Shown here: positions 1-5,406 of the stretch, piece by piece
Layout of the letters: each line of letters starts with the position of its first letter
Position numbering within the stretch: position 1 is the first letter of the stretch
Assembly: GCA_030830765.1 (NCBI GenBank)
Contig: JAURMJ010000422.1
Location: 1-6,491 of the forward strand
Source of the DNA: Quisquiliibacterium sp.
GTDB taxonomy: Bacteria; Pseudomonadota; Gammaproteobacteria; Burkholderiales; Burkholderiaceae_E
Direction: 5' to 3'
Length of the DNA: 6,491 nucleotides
Made by a program: the position numbers and the translations under genes
The notes under the pieces: model-generated
Told to the model about the DNA's origin: nothing
The model's input: the letters and a program-made list of their open reading frames with translations, nothing else
Database searches by the model: none

Positions 1-802
1 AGTAGACCTGATGTTCCAGCGGCATCGCTGGCCCCACGCGTTCGCCTTTCAGGTCGGGTGCGCCATCCTGGTCAATGACATCAGCCATGACCAGGTCGGG
101 CGCGAATCCATGACCCTGCCCGGTCAACTCGCCGCGGCGATTCAGCGCAAATGAGAGTCCATCAAAGACCAGCTCGTCCTGCCCGCCAACCAGATTGGCC
201 GCCAACACCGGCATGCCCTGCGTCGTCACGTTCTCGCGGGCAGCGACAATGCGCTCGTTCTGCTTGTCCAGGTGAAAAGGCGACGCGTTGAGCACCAGCA
301 AAATCTGCGCACCGGCCAGGTGTGAGCTTTCAGGTGCGTAGCGAAACCAGAAGTCTTCGCAGATCACGACACCGAAGCGCACTCCAGCAACCTCGAAGAC
401 CAGCGGGCGCGCAGCCGGCTCGAAATAGCGTTCTTCGTCAAAGACATCGTAGTTGGGCAGGTCGTGCTTGAAATACTCGCCCACCTGCTGCCCTTTGTGC
501 AGCAACAGCGCCGCGTTGTAGCGCAGACCATCCTTGAGCACTGGCACGCCGACCAGCAGGTGCAGGTCCATCTGGGCGGTCTGCTCGCAGATCCAGGCCA
601 CGGCGGCCTTGCACTTGTCATAGAATGCCCCGCGAAGCAGCAGATCCTCCGGGGGATAGCCGCTAAGAGAAAGTTCCGGAGTCACCAGCACCGAGACACC
701 GGACGCAGCAGCGTCGCGAGCGGCCTGGACGATACGCTGGGCGTTACCGTCGAAATCCCCGACGGTCTGGTTCAGCTGTGCGGCCGCAATCCTGAGAGCC
801 AT
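1..802 (-). CDS. nadE: Glutamine-dependent NAD+ synthetase, N-terminal part (cut by window edge)
   Basis: Cytosolic enzyme of the last step of NAD+ synthesis: it amidates nicotinic acid adenine dinucleotide at the cost of ATP, taking ammonia from glutamine. Only the first 267 codons are present, which is the amidase (carbon-nitrogen hydrolase) domain. The synthetase domain lies beyond the left edge; full-length members are usually about 540 residues. The nitrilase-type triad is visible: Glu43 in TPELSLSGYPPEDLL, Lys112 just before the DLPNYDVFDE block, and Cys148 in VICEDFW. These blocks are very close to the family consensus, so the call is secure. The start is the ATG at 802-800, giving the expected MALRIAAAQLNQTVGD opening; no strong Shine-Dalgarno precedes it. 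The gene diverges from the acyltransferase gene with 19 bases between start codons, so its promoter must lie in that gene's 5' coding region. No frameshift is seen in the visible part. Confidence 0.95.
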   Translation of the reverse strand, partial: MALRIAAAQLNQTVGDFDGNAQRIVQAARDAAASGVSVLVTPELSLSGYPPEDLLLRGAFYDKCKAAVAWICEQTAQMDLHLLVGVPVLKDGLRYNAALLLHKGQQVGEYFKHDLPNYDVFDEERYFEPAARPLVFEVAGVRFGVVICEDFWFRYAPESSHLAGAQILLVLNASPFHLDKQNERIVAARENVTTQGMPVLAANLVGGQDELVFDGLSFALNRRGELTGQGHGFAPDLVMADVIDQDGAPDLKGERVGPAMPLEHQVY

Positions 803-809
803 AGCAAGA

Positions 810-815
810 GGCAGG
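810..815 (+). promoter_or_regulatory. Ribosome binding site supporting the TTG start of the acyltransferase
   Basis: GGCAGG, with the second AGG six bases before TTG 822. This spacing favours TTG 822 over the downstream in-frame ATG at 843, whose nearest G-rich stretch (GGG at 828-830) is 12 bases away. The match to Shine-Dalgarno is only moderate. Confidence 0.45.
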
Positions 816-821
816 TTTGAT

Positions 822-2135
822 TTGAGTGGGTCTGATTATCGCATGCGGTTGGTCGGCGACCTTGCCGAAATTGGTCGCGATCCCTGGGATCACCTGGTGC
901 GTGCGACGCTCGAGCGCGAGGCATCTGCAAAAACCGATCAGGCACCCGCCCGTTTGGCTTGTTCTGAGCCGACCCTTCTCGGCGAACTGAAGCCAGGCGA
1001 CCTCGGCTCGGAAGCTGCTGACCGACAGCAAGGCGGTTCTGCCAGCGATCCGCTGGTCCCACACCCTTGCCTGCCTGCGTTTCTGCGCTATGACTTTCTG
1101 CATACGCTGGCTCAGACCGGCTGTGTCGGACCCGGAACCGGCTGGCAACCTCTGTTCCTAACACTCTGGCAGTCCAAAAAGTTGGTTGCGGCATTACCGC
1201 TGTACGCCAAGAGTCATTCCTACGGAGAATATGTCTTCGACTGGTCCTGGGCAGATGCTTACGAGCGGCATGGTCTTGATTACTACCCGAAGCTTCTGTC
1301 GGCAATCCCGTTCACACCGGTTACGGGGCCTCGCCTGCTGGCTGTGGACACGCAGAGCGAAACAGCGCTTGTTCAGACCCTTCTGGAACAGGCGCGGCAA
1401 TCACAGCTCTCATCGCTTCATGTGCTCTACCCCACCGATGCCCAGGCCAGTCTGCTGAGCAGCGCCGGCCTGATGCTGCGACGCGCGGTGCAGTTTCACT
1501 GGCGAAACGCTGGCTATCGTAGTTTTGATGACTTCCTGCAGACGCTGGCACAACCGAAAAGAAAAAAGATCCGTGCCGAGCGCCGCAAGGTGGCCCAGGC
1601 AGGCATCCATTTCGAGCGACTTATCGGCCGCGAGATTCTGGATGAGCACTGGGATTTTTTTGCGTCTTGCTACGAAACGACCTATGCCGAGCATCATTCG
1701 ACGCCCTATCTGAACCGGGAGTTCTTCAAACAACTGGGCAGAAAGATGCCGGAAAATCTGGTGCTGATCGTCGCCCGGCGCGGCCAGCAGCCGATCGCAT
1801 CAAGCCTGCTGGTACGCGATGCCGATCGCCTCTACGGGCGGTACTGGGGAGCGATCGAACGAGTCGACTGCCTGCATTTCGAGACGGCCTACTATCAGGC
1901 CATCGAAACTGCGATTGAACTGGGCATCCAGGTGCTTGAGGGCGGCGCCCAGGGAGAGCACAAGATGGCTCGCGGATTCCTGCCGCAGCCGACTGTTTCA
2001 GCGCACTGGTTGGCTCATCCGGAATTTGCCGATGCGGTGGATCGCTTCCTTGCGCGGGAAGGCAATGCAATCAGCAACTACATCGATGAGTTGCATGAAC
2101 GCAATCCATTTGTGCGGCCAAGCGATCAGACCTGA
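822..2135 (+). CDS. FemAB-like N-acyltransferase (COG3146/DUF482, GNAT-fold)
   Basis: A 437-residue member of the family often labelled 'peptidoglycan biosynthesis' or GNAT N-acyltransferase (PF04339, FemAB_like). Members resemble enzymes that move aminoacyl or acyl groups, but the physiological substrate of this branch is not established. Hallmark blocks are visible: CVGPGTGW at 101-108, KSHSYGEYVFDWSWADAY at 130-147, PFTPVTGPRLL at 163-173, YGRYWGAIE at 338-346, LHFETAYYQ at 351-359 and EGGAQGEHKMARGF at 373-386. No signal peptide or membrane segment is seen, so a cytosolic location is inferred. Residues of about 27-78 form a low-complexity, Ala/Gly/Glu/Ser-rich stretch that splits the usual N-terminal 'W-x-x-L ... 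PFLRYDFL' core and makes the protein somewhat longer than I expect for the family. The start is taken as TTG 822; ATG 843 (MRLVGDLAEI) is a reasonable alternative. The gene diverges from nadE, a pairing that I recall in related genomes, and converges on ppa. Confidence 0.85.
   Translation: MSGSDYRMRLVGDLAEIGRDPWDHLVRATLEREASAKTDQAPARLACSEPTLLGELKPGDLGSEAADRQQGGSASDPLVPHPCLPAFLRYDFLHTLAQTGCVGPGTGWQPLFLTLWQSKKLVAALPLYAKSHSYGEYVFDWSWADAYERHGLDYYPKLLSAIPFTPVTGPRLLAVDTQSETALVQTLLEQARQSQLSSLHVLYPTDAQASLLSSAGLMLRRAVQFHWRNAGYRSFDDFLQTLAQPKRKKIRAERRKVAQAGIHFERLIGREILDEHWDFFASCYETTYAEHHSTPYLNREFFKQLGRKMPENLVLIVARRGQQPIASSLLVRDADRLYGRYWGAIERVDCLHFETAYYQAIETAIELGIQVLEGGAQGEHKMARGFLPQPTVSAHWLAHPEFADAVDRFLAREGNAISNYIDELHERNPFVRPSDQT
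835..840 (-). promoter_or_regulatory. Possible -10 element for nadE
   Basis: Read on the minus strand this is GATAAT, a 5/6 match to TATAAT, placed 33 bases upstream of the nadE start. It lies inside codons 5-7 of the divergent acyltransferase gene. No good -35 box is found at 16-18 bases spacing, so this is only a candidate. It would imply a short leader of roughly 25-30 bases. Confidence 0.25.
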
Positions 2136-2160
2136 CCAGGGTGCAGGCAGTCGGTGCCCG

Positions 2161-2182
2161 GGGGACAGCGAAATCGCTGCCC
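2161..2182. terminator. Stem-loop in the convergent acyltransferase/ppa gap, possible bidirectional terminator
   Basis: CAGCG (2166-2170) pairs with CGCTG (2175-2179) across an AAAT loop. GGG at 2162-2164 and CCC at 2180-2182 extend the stem if A2165 is bulged, giving about 8 pairs. It lies almost exactly between two genes that converge, where transcription must end on both strands. Neither side is followed by a T-tract, so a classical intrinsic terminator is not proven. Confidence 0.4.
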
Positions 2183-2189
2183 AATGCGC

Positions 2190-2738
2190 TCAGAAATTCG
2201 GCTTGACCTTGGCCTTGCTGTAGCGATCCACGCCTGCCATGATCTCGACGGCAGCCTCATCAGGCCCAGCCCAGCCCAGCACCTTGACCCATTTACCCGG
2301 TTCCAGATCCTTGTAATGCTCGAAGAAATGGCGGATCTGGTCCAGACGCTCGCGGTTCATGTCCTCCGGTCGACGCCAGTGCCGGTACCACGGCAGAATC
2401 TTGTCCAGCGGGACGGCCAGCAATTTGGCGTCTCCACCAGCTTCGTCTTCCATCTTGAGCATGCCGATCGGACGGCAGCGCACAACGACCCCGGGCTGCA
2501 ATGGATAGGGCGTGATGACCAGCACATCGACCGGATCACCATCGTCCGAGATCGTATGAGGGATGTAACCGTAATTGCACGGGTAATGCATCGCCGTGCC
2601 AATAAACCGATCTACAAACAGCGCACCGGTTTCCTTGTCGACCTCGTACTTGACCGGATCGGCATTCATCGGAATTTCGATGATCACGTTGAAATCATTC
2701 GGCAGGTCACGTCCTGAGCCGACGCGGTCAAGATTCAT
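2190..2738 (-). CDS. ppa: Soluble inorganic pyrophosphatase (family I)
   Basis: Cytosolic, Mg2+-dependent hydrolysis of pyrophosphate to two phosphates, which pulls biosynthetic reactions such as tRNA charging, polymerisation and NAD+ synthesis forward. The product is 182 residues, close to the 176 of E. coli PPase, and aligns with it almost throughout. The signature DGDPVDV is at 66-72, with metal ligands D66, D68, D71, D98 and D103. Other conserved active-site residues are E21, K30, E32, R44, Y52, Y56 and K105, and the C-terminal block [17 protein letters not shown] is intact. The ATG at 2738-2736 gives the family's usual short N-terminus. An in-frame GTG at 2840 would add 34 residues with no family match and is not used. 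The Shine-Dalgarno is weak. The gene converges on the acyltransferase and diverges from the aldehyde dehydrogenase across a 356-base intergenic region. Confidence 0.96.
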   Translation of the reverse strand: MNLDRVGSGRDLPNDFNVIIEIPMNADPVKYEVDKETGALFVDRFIGTAMHYPCNYGYIPHTISDDGDPVDVLVITPYPLQPGVVVRCRPIGMLKMEDEAGGDAKLLAVPLDKILPWYRHWRRPEDMNRERLDQIRHFFEHYKDLEPGKWVKVLGWAGPDEAAVEIMAGVDRYSKAKVKPNF

Positions 2739-2806
2739 GGTCTTTGTCCGTTGCGATGCTACGACCCAGAAGGCCGAAATGGTGGTGTGCGGATACAAAA
2801 CCCAAC

Positions 2807-2812
2807 ATTGTA
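2807..2812 (-). promoter_or_regulatory. Possible -10 element for ppa
   Basis: TACAAT on the minus strand, a 5/6 match to TATAAT, 69 bases upstream of the ppa start. A transcript would begin near 2800 with a leader of about 60 bases. The -35 region at normal spacing (about 2830-2835) matches poorly and coincides with one arm of the inverted repeat 2820-2836. Candidate only. Confidence 0.35.
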
Positions 2813-2819
2813 ACCGCTG

Positions 2820-2836
2820 ATGGTGCGCTGCACCAT
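2820..2836. repeat. Perfect 7-bp inverted repeat upstream of ppa
   Basis: ATGGTGC-GCT-GCACCAT, a perfect 7-bp inverted repeat around a 3-base centre. It lies 8 bases upstream of the candidate ppa -10 box and covers the place where the -35 box would sit, so a repressor operator is one possible role. A hairpin is the other. It is not followed by a T-tract on either strand. Confidence 0.6.
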
Positions 2837-2913
2837 TCACCGGGCCAACGGGCCGACCGAGCGATACTCCAACGGAGCCGCATCAGGCCTTGCAGCCACT
2901 TGCCCGACAGACG

Positions 2914-2932
2914 GGGTTCTGAGGCAGAGCCC
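2914..2932. repeat. Stem-loop I of the cluster upstream of the aldehyde dehydrogenase
   Basis: GGGTTCTG (2914-2921) pairs with CAGAGCCC (2925-2932) around an AGG loop. It has eight pairs, one a G-T wobble when read as plus-strand RNA. It is non-coding and is the first of three consecutive inverted repeats. Confidence 0.55.
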
Positions 2933-2933
2933 G

Positions 2934-2954
2934 GGGGATCGCAAGCCAATCCCC
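2934..2954. repeat. Inverted repeat II of the cluster
   Basis: GGGGAT (2934-2939) is complementary to ATCCCC (2949-2954), separated by 9 bases. It starts two bases after stem-loop I and ends five bases before inverted repeat III. With only six pairs it could be chance in GC-rich DNA; its position inside the cluster is the reason for listing it. Confidence 0.4.
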
Positions 2955-2958
2955 AGTG

Positions 2959-2980
2959 CACAGCGCATCAGTGCGCTGTG
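2959..2980. repeat. Perfect 9-bp inverted repeat III of the cluster
   Basis: CACAGCGCA (2959-2967) and TGCGCTGTG (2972-2980) form a perfect 9-bp stem with the 4-base centre TCAG. It is the strongest palindrome in the intergenic region and ends 114 bases before the aldehyde dehydrogenase start. With no T-tract on either side it is unlikely to be an intrinsic terminator. A regulator binding site or a stable RNA hairpin fits better. If the -10-like hexamer at 3011-3016 is real, this repeat sits at about -64 to -43, a typical position for an activator. Confidence 0.65.
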
Positions 2981-3010
2981 GAGGGTCAAAAGCTCGTCTG
3001 ACTGGAGCAT

Positions 3011-3016
3011 TAGAAT
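3011..3016 (+). promoter_or_regulatory. Possible -10 element for the aldehyde dehydrogenase operon
   Basis: TAGAAT, a 5/6 match to TATAAT, 79 bases before the ATG. No convincing -35 box exists at 16-19 bases spacing (best TCAAAA at 2986-2991, 3/6). A promoter with a weak -35 is often activator dependent, which would fit the palindrome just upstream, but this is inference. Confidence 0.3.
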
Positions 3017-3084
3017 CACGAATACGCACATCAGGCAGAGCTGGCCATCATTCCCCCTGCTCCTTTGCGCAACCTTTTAAAGAC

Positions 3085-3088
3085 AGGA
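3085..3088 (+). promoter_or_regulatory. Ribosome binding site of the aldehyde dehydrogenase
   Basis: AGGA six bases before ATG 3095. It decides between this start and the in-frame TTG at 3065, which has no comparable site. Confidence 0.75.
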
Positions 3089-3094
3089 CTCCAG

Positions 3095-4552
3095 ATGCCC
3101 AATCCCGTCAGCGATCAGCAGCATCATCATTTCATCGACAATCTGCCGGTCAACGCCAGCACCGGGGAAAGCATCCCGGTCATCGATCCGTCAAACGGCA
3201 CAATCTTCGCGTCTCTGGCCCGGGGCAGCACTGCCGACATTGAGAAGGCGGTCATCGCCGCGCGTCGCGCCAGCGAGGGTGTCTGGGGGCGCACCACGGC
3301 AGCAGAGCGGGGTCGCATCCTTGCGCGCTGGGCAGCCTTGGTGGCCGATGCCGTTCAGGAACTGGGTTCGCTGGAATCGCGAGACACCGGCAAACCGCTG
3401 CGCCAGGGTCTGGCCGATGCCAACGCACTGGTGCGTTACTTCGAGTACTACGGCGGCGCGGCGGACAAACTGCATGGGCAGACGATTCCCTACCAGAACG
3501 GCTATACGGTCATGACGATCCGCGAGCCGCATGGCGTGACCGGGCACATCATTCCCTGGAACTATCCGATGCAGATCTTCGGACGTTCGGTCGGGGCTGC
3601 GCTGGCCGTCGGCAACGCCTGTGTCGTCAAGCCGGCTGAGGATGCCTGCCTGTCATTGCTGCGGGTCGCTCAGTTGGGCGAGCAGGCAGGCCTGCCCCCG
3701 GGGGCGCTGAACATCGTCACCGGCTATGGCGCTGAAGCTGGACAGGCACTGGCTGACCATCCGGGGATCGATCACATCTCATTCACCGGCTCGCCGGAAA
3801 CCGGCAAGCGGGTCGCGCAATCGGCTGCCGCACATCACTGCCCGGTCACGCTCGAGTTAGGCGGCAAGTCGCCGCAGATCATCTTCGACGATGCGGATCT
3901 GGATGAGGCGCTGCCGGTGTTGGTCAACGCAATCATCCAGAACTGCGGACAGACCTGTTCGGCCGGCAGCCGGATTCTCGTTGCAGCGGGCATTTGGGAT
4001 GAGCTGTTGTCGCGGATCATCGAGCGCTTTGGCAGCCTGCAGGTGGGCCCGGCAGCTGACGACCTGGACCTCGGACCGCTGATTTCAGAAAAGCAGCTGC
4101 GTCGGGTGCAAGGTTTTCTTGAAGACGCACAGCAGCATGGGCTGGCGCCCGCAGCGCAAGGCACAGTCGTCGCTGGCGCCCCGCAGGACGGCTTTTACCA
4201 GGCTCCGGTGCTGCTGGCTTCGGTCCCCAGCGACAATCGGATGTTTCAGGAGGAAATCTTCGGCCCGGTCCTGGTTGCGACTCGTTTCAACGATGAGGCG
4301 CAAGCCCTGAAACTTGCCAACGATTCGCCCTATGGGCTCGTTGCTGGTCTCTGGACCCGGGACGGTGCGCGCCAGATGCGCATGGCGCGAGGCATCCGCA
4401 CCGGTCAGGTCTTCATCAATAACTACGGGGCCGGCGGCGGTGTCGAACTCCCCTTTGGCGGCGTCAAGCAAAGCGGCTACGGTCGAGAGAAGGGCTTCGA
4501 AGCGCTCTACGGGTTCACCACGCTCAAAACGATCGCGATGCGGCACGGCTGA
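3095..4552 (+). CDS. NAD(P)-dependent aldehyde dehydrogenase (ALDH superfamily)
   Basis: A 485-residue cytosolic enzyme that oxidises an aldehyde to the carboxylic acid with NAD(P)+. All catalytic features are present: Asn156 in IIPWNYP (oxyanion hole), Lys179 in VVKPAED (cofactor), the Rossmann loop FTGSPETGKR at 230-239, the general base Glu254 in LELGGKSP, and the nucleophile Cys288 in NCGQTCSAGSR. EEIFGPVL and the PFGGVKQSGYGREKG block toward the C-terminus are also intact. The style resembles betaine-aldehyde and related broad-substrate dehydrogenases, but the true substrate cannot be deduced. The N-terminus has a short His cluster (residues 10-12) of unknown meaning. The start is ATG 3095 on the basis of AGGA at 3085-3088; the TTG at 3065 would add 10 residues without support. 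It is the first gene of a likely two-gene unit with the SDR 86 bases downstream, suggesting successive oxidation steps. No transport or regulatory gene is in the window to narrow the pathway. Confidence 0.93.
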   Translation: MPNPVSDQQHHHFIDNLPVNASTGESIPVIDPSNGTIFASLARGSTADIEKAVIAARRASEGVWGRTTAAERGRILARWAALVADAVQELGSLESRDTGKPLRQGLADANALVRYFEYYGGAADKLHGQTIPYQNGYTVMTIREPHGVTGHIIPWNYPMQIFGRSVGAALAVGNACVVKPAEDACLSLLRVAQLGEQAGLPPGALNIVTGYGAEAGQALADHPGIDHISFTGSPETGKRVAQSAAAHHCPVTLELGGKSPQIIFDDADLDEALPVLVNAIIQNCGQTCSAGSRILVAAGIWDELLSRIIERFGSLQVGPAADDLDLGPLISEKQLRRVQGFLEDAQQHGLAPAAQGTVVAGAPQDGFYQAPVLLASVPSDNRMFQEEIFGPVLVATRFNDEAQALKLANDSPYGLVAGLWTRDGARQMRMARGIRTGQVFINNYGAGGGVELPFGGVKQSGYGREKGFEALYGFTTLKTIAMRHG

Positions 4553-4558
4553 GCACGA

Positions 4559-4588
4559 GACGCGATGAAGCGCTGATCACATCGCGTC
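4559..4588. repeat. Perfect 9-bp inverted repeat between the ALDH and SDR genes
   Basis: GACGCGATG (4559-4567) and CATCGCGTC (4580-4588) are exact reverse complements with a 12-base centre that itself contains the palindromes AGCGCT (4569-4574) and TGATCA (4574-4579). It starts six bases after the ALDH stop codon. There is no T-run after it, so partial termination, mRNA processing/stabilisation or a protein site are all possible. The right arm can also pair with CGCGATG at 4534-4540, in the last codons of the ALDH gene, offering an alternative 7-bp pairing. Confidence 0.65.
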
Positions 4589-4628
4589 CGGTGCACCAGG
4601 AAACAACAACGACACACCATCAACAAAA

Positions 4629-4633
4629 AAGGA
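4629..4633 (+). promoter_or_regulatory. Ribosome binding site of the SDR gene
   Basis: AAGGA five bases before ATG 4639, within an A-rich leader (about 4601-4635). It fixes the start at 4639 and argues against the in-frame GTG at 4591, which would add 16 residues rich in Thr, Gln and His. Confidence 0.8.
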
Positions 4634-4638
4634 AATCC

Positions 4639-5397
4639 ATGATGCGACTGAAAGGGAAAGTAGCCATCGTCACCGGCGCTGGATCCGGTTTCGGCCAGGG
4701 AATCGCTGAACGATTTGCAGCCGAGGGGGCAAGCGTCATCGTCAATGACATCAACCCTGACCATGGCGAGAAGGTTGCCGCAGCAATCCGCACCGCCGGA
4801 GGTCAGGCCAAGTTCGTGGCAGCCGATGTCTCCAATGGTGAGCAGGTCGAGTCACTCAGAGACGAGACCATCAAGGCCTTTGGCGGCCTGCATGTCGTTG
4901 TGAACAACGCCGGCATCTCGCACCGGAACCAGTCAGCACTGACCGTTAACGAGGAAGAATTCGATCGCGTCTACGCGGTGAATGTGAAAAGCATTTTCTG
5001 GACCACCAAGCACATGGTGCCGTGGTTCAGCGAGCACGGCGGCGGCTGTTTCGTGAACATCGCCTCCACGGCCGGTGTCCGCCCGCGGCCGGGCCTTGTC
5101 TGGTACAACAGCACCAAGGGCGCGGTGATCACGGCCTCCAAGGCGCTTGCCGTCGAGCTGGCGCCACAGAAAATCCGTGTCAATGTCATCAATCCGGTCG
5201 CTGGGGACACGCCGCTGCTGGCGACCTTCATGGGCGAGGACACGCCCGAGGTGCGGGCGCGCTTCATCTCAACGATTCCGCTGGGTCGCTTCGCAATGCC
5301 CAATGACATCGCCAACGCAGCGCTGTTCCTGGCCTCTGATGAGGCAGAGTTTGTGACTGGTGCCTGTCTGGAGGTGGACGGCGGTCGCTGCGTCTAG
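4639..5397 (+). CDS. Short-chain dehydrogenase/reductase, classical SDR (FabG/glucose-1-dehydrogenase-like)
   Basis: A 252-residue cytosolic oxidoreductase of the classical SDR family, acting on an alcohol or ketone with a nicotinamide cofactor. The nucleotide-binding motif is TGAGSGFG at 12-19, and Asp37 at the end of the second strand favours NAD(H) over NADP(H). Asp63, NNAG at 89-92 and the structural Asn115 are in place. The catalytic Ser143, Tyr156 and Lys160 (Y-x-x-x-K in YNSTK) are all intact, and the C-terminus ends with the usual VDGG. Database labels such as '3-oxoacyl-ACP reductase' or 'glucose 1-dehydrogenase' are common for this group but are not diagnostic; the substrate is unknown. 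The start is the first of two adjacent ATGs, preceded by AAGGA. It follows the aldehyde dehydrogenase on the same strand and is probably co-transcribed with it. It ends 9 bases from the stop of the convergent hemY-type gene, leaving no room for a separate terminator. Confidence 0.93.
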   Translation: MMRLKGKVAIVTGAGSGFGQGIAERFAAEGASVIVNDINPDHGEKVAAAIRTAGGQAKFVAADVSNGEQVESLRDETIKAFGGLHVVVNNAGISHRNQSALTVNEEEFDRVYAVNVKSIFWTTKHMVPWFSEHGGGCFVNIASTAGVRPRPGLVWYNSTKGAVITASKALAVELAPQKIRVNVINPVAGDTPLLATFMGEDTPEVRARFISTIPLGRFAMPNDIANAALFLASDEAEFVTGACLEVDGGRCV

Positions 5398-5406
5398 ATG
5401 ATCAGT

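Larger units (their letters stand above)
2739..3094. promoter_or_regulatory. Divergent intergenic region between ppa and the aldehyde dehydrogenase gene
   Basis: 356 bases with no credible gene on either strand; the short open frames here use GTG or run into flanking genes out of frame and resemble no known family. The region must hold the promoters of both divergent genes. I see four inverted repeats (2820-2836, 2914-2932, 2934-2954, 2959-2980), an 8-bp palindrome TTGCGCAA at 3065-3072, a tandem CGGGCC direct repeat (2841-2846 and 2849-2854), and -10-like hexamers facing each way. The octamer GTGCGCTG occurs twice, at 2823-2830 and 2971-2978, inside two of the inverted repeats. Confidence 0.7.

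Noticed and set aside
744..1305. Open frames of 134 and 177 codons on the minus strand at the start of the acyltransferase gene
   Set aside because: Both are antisense to a gene with strong family motifs and overlap the nadE start. Their translations are Arg/Ala/Ser-rich shadow sequence.
2154..2717. 187-codon open frame on the plus strand opposite ppa
   Set aside because: It lies almost wholly antisense to the clear pyrophosphatase gene, matches no family I recognise and is explained by the codon bias of GC-rich DNA.
3020..3075. Possible sigma-54 promoter around the CTGGCC / CCTGC sequences before the aldehyde dehydrogenase
   Set aside because: The GG and GC elements are not separated by the required 10 bases in any alignment I tried.
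3065..3094. TTG 3065 as the start of the aldehyde dehydrogenase
   Set aside because: ATG 3095 has a well-spaced AGGA and gives the normal family N-terminus; the extra residues add nothing recognisable.
4085..4546. 153-codon minus-strand open frame inside the aldehyde dehydrogenase gene
   Set aside because: Shadow of the conserved ALDH C-terminal domain; no recognisable protein features.
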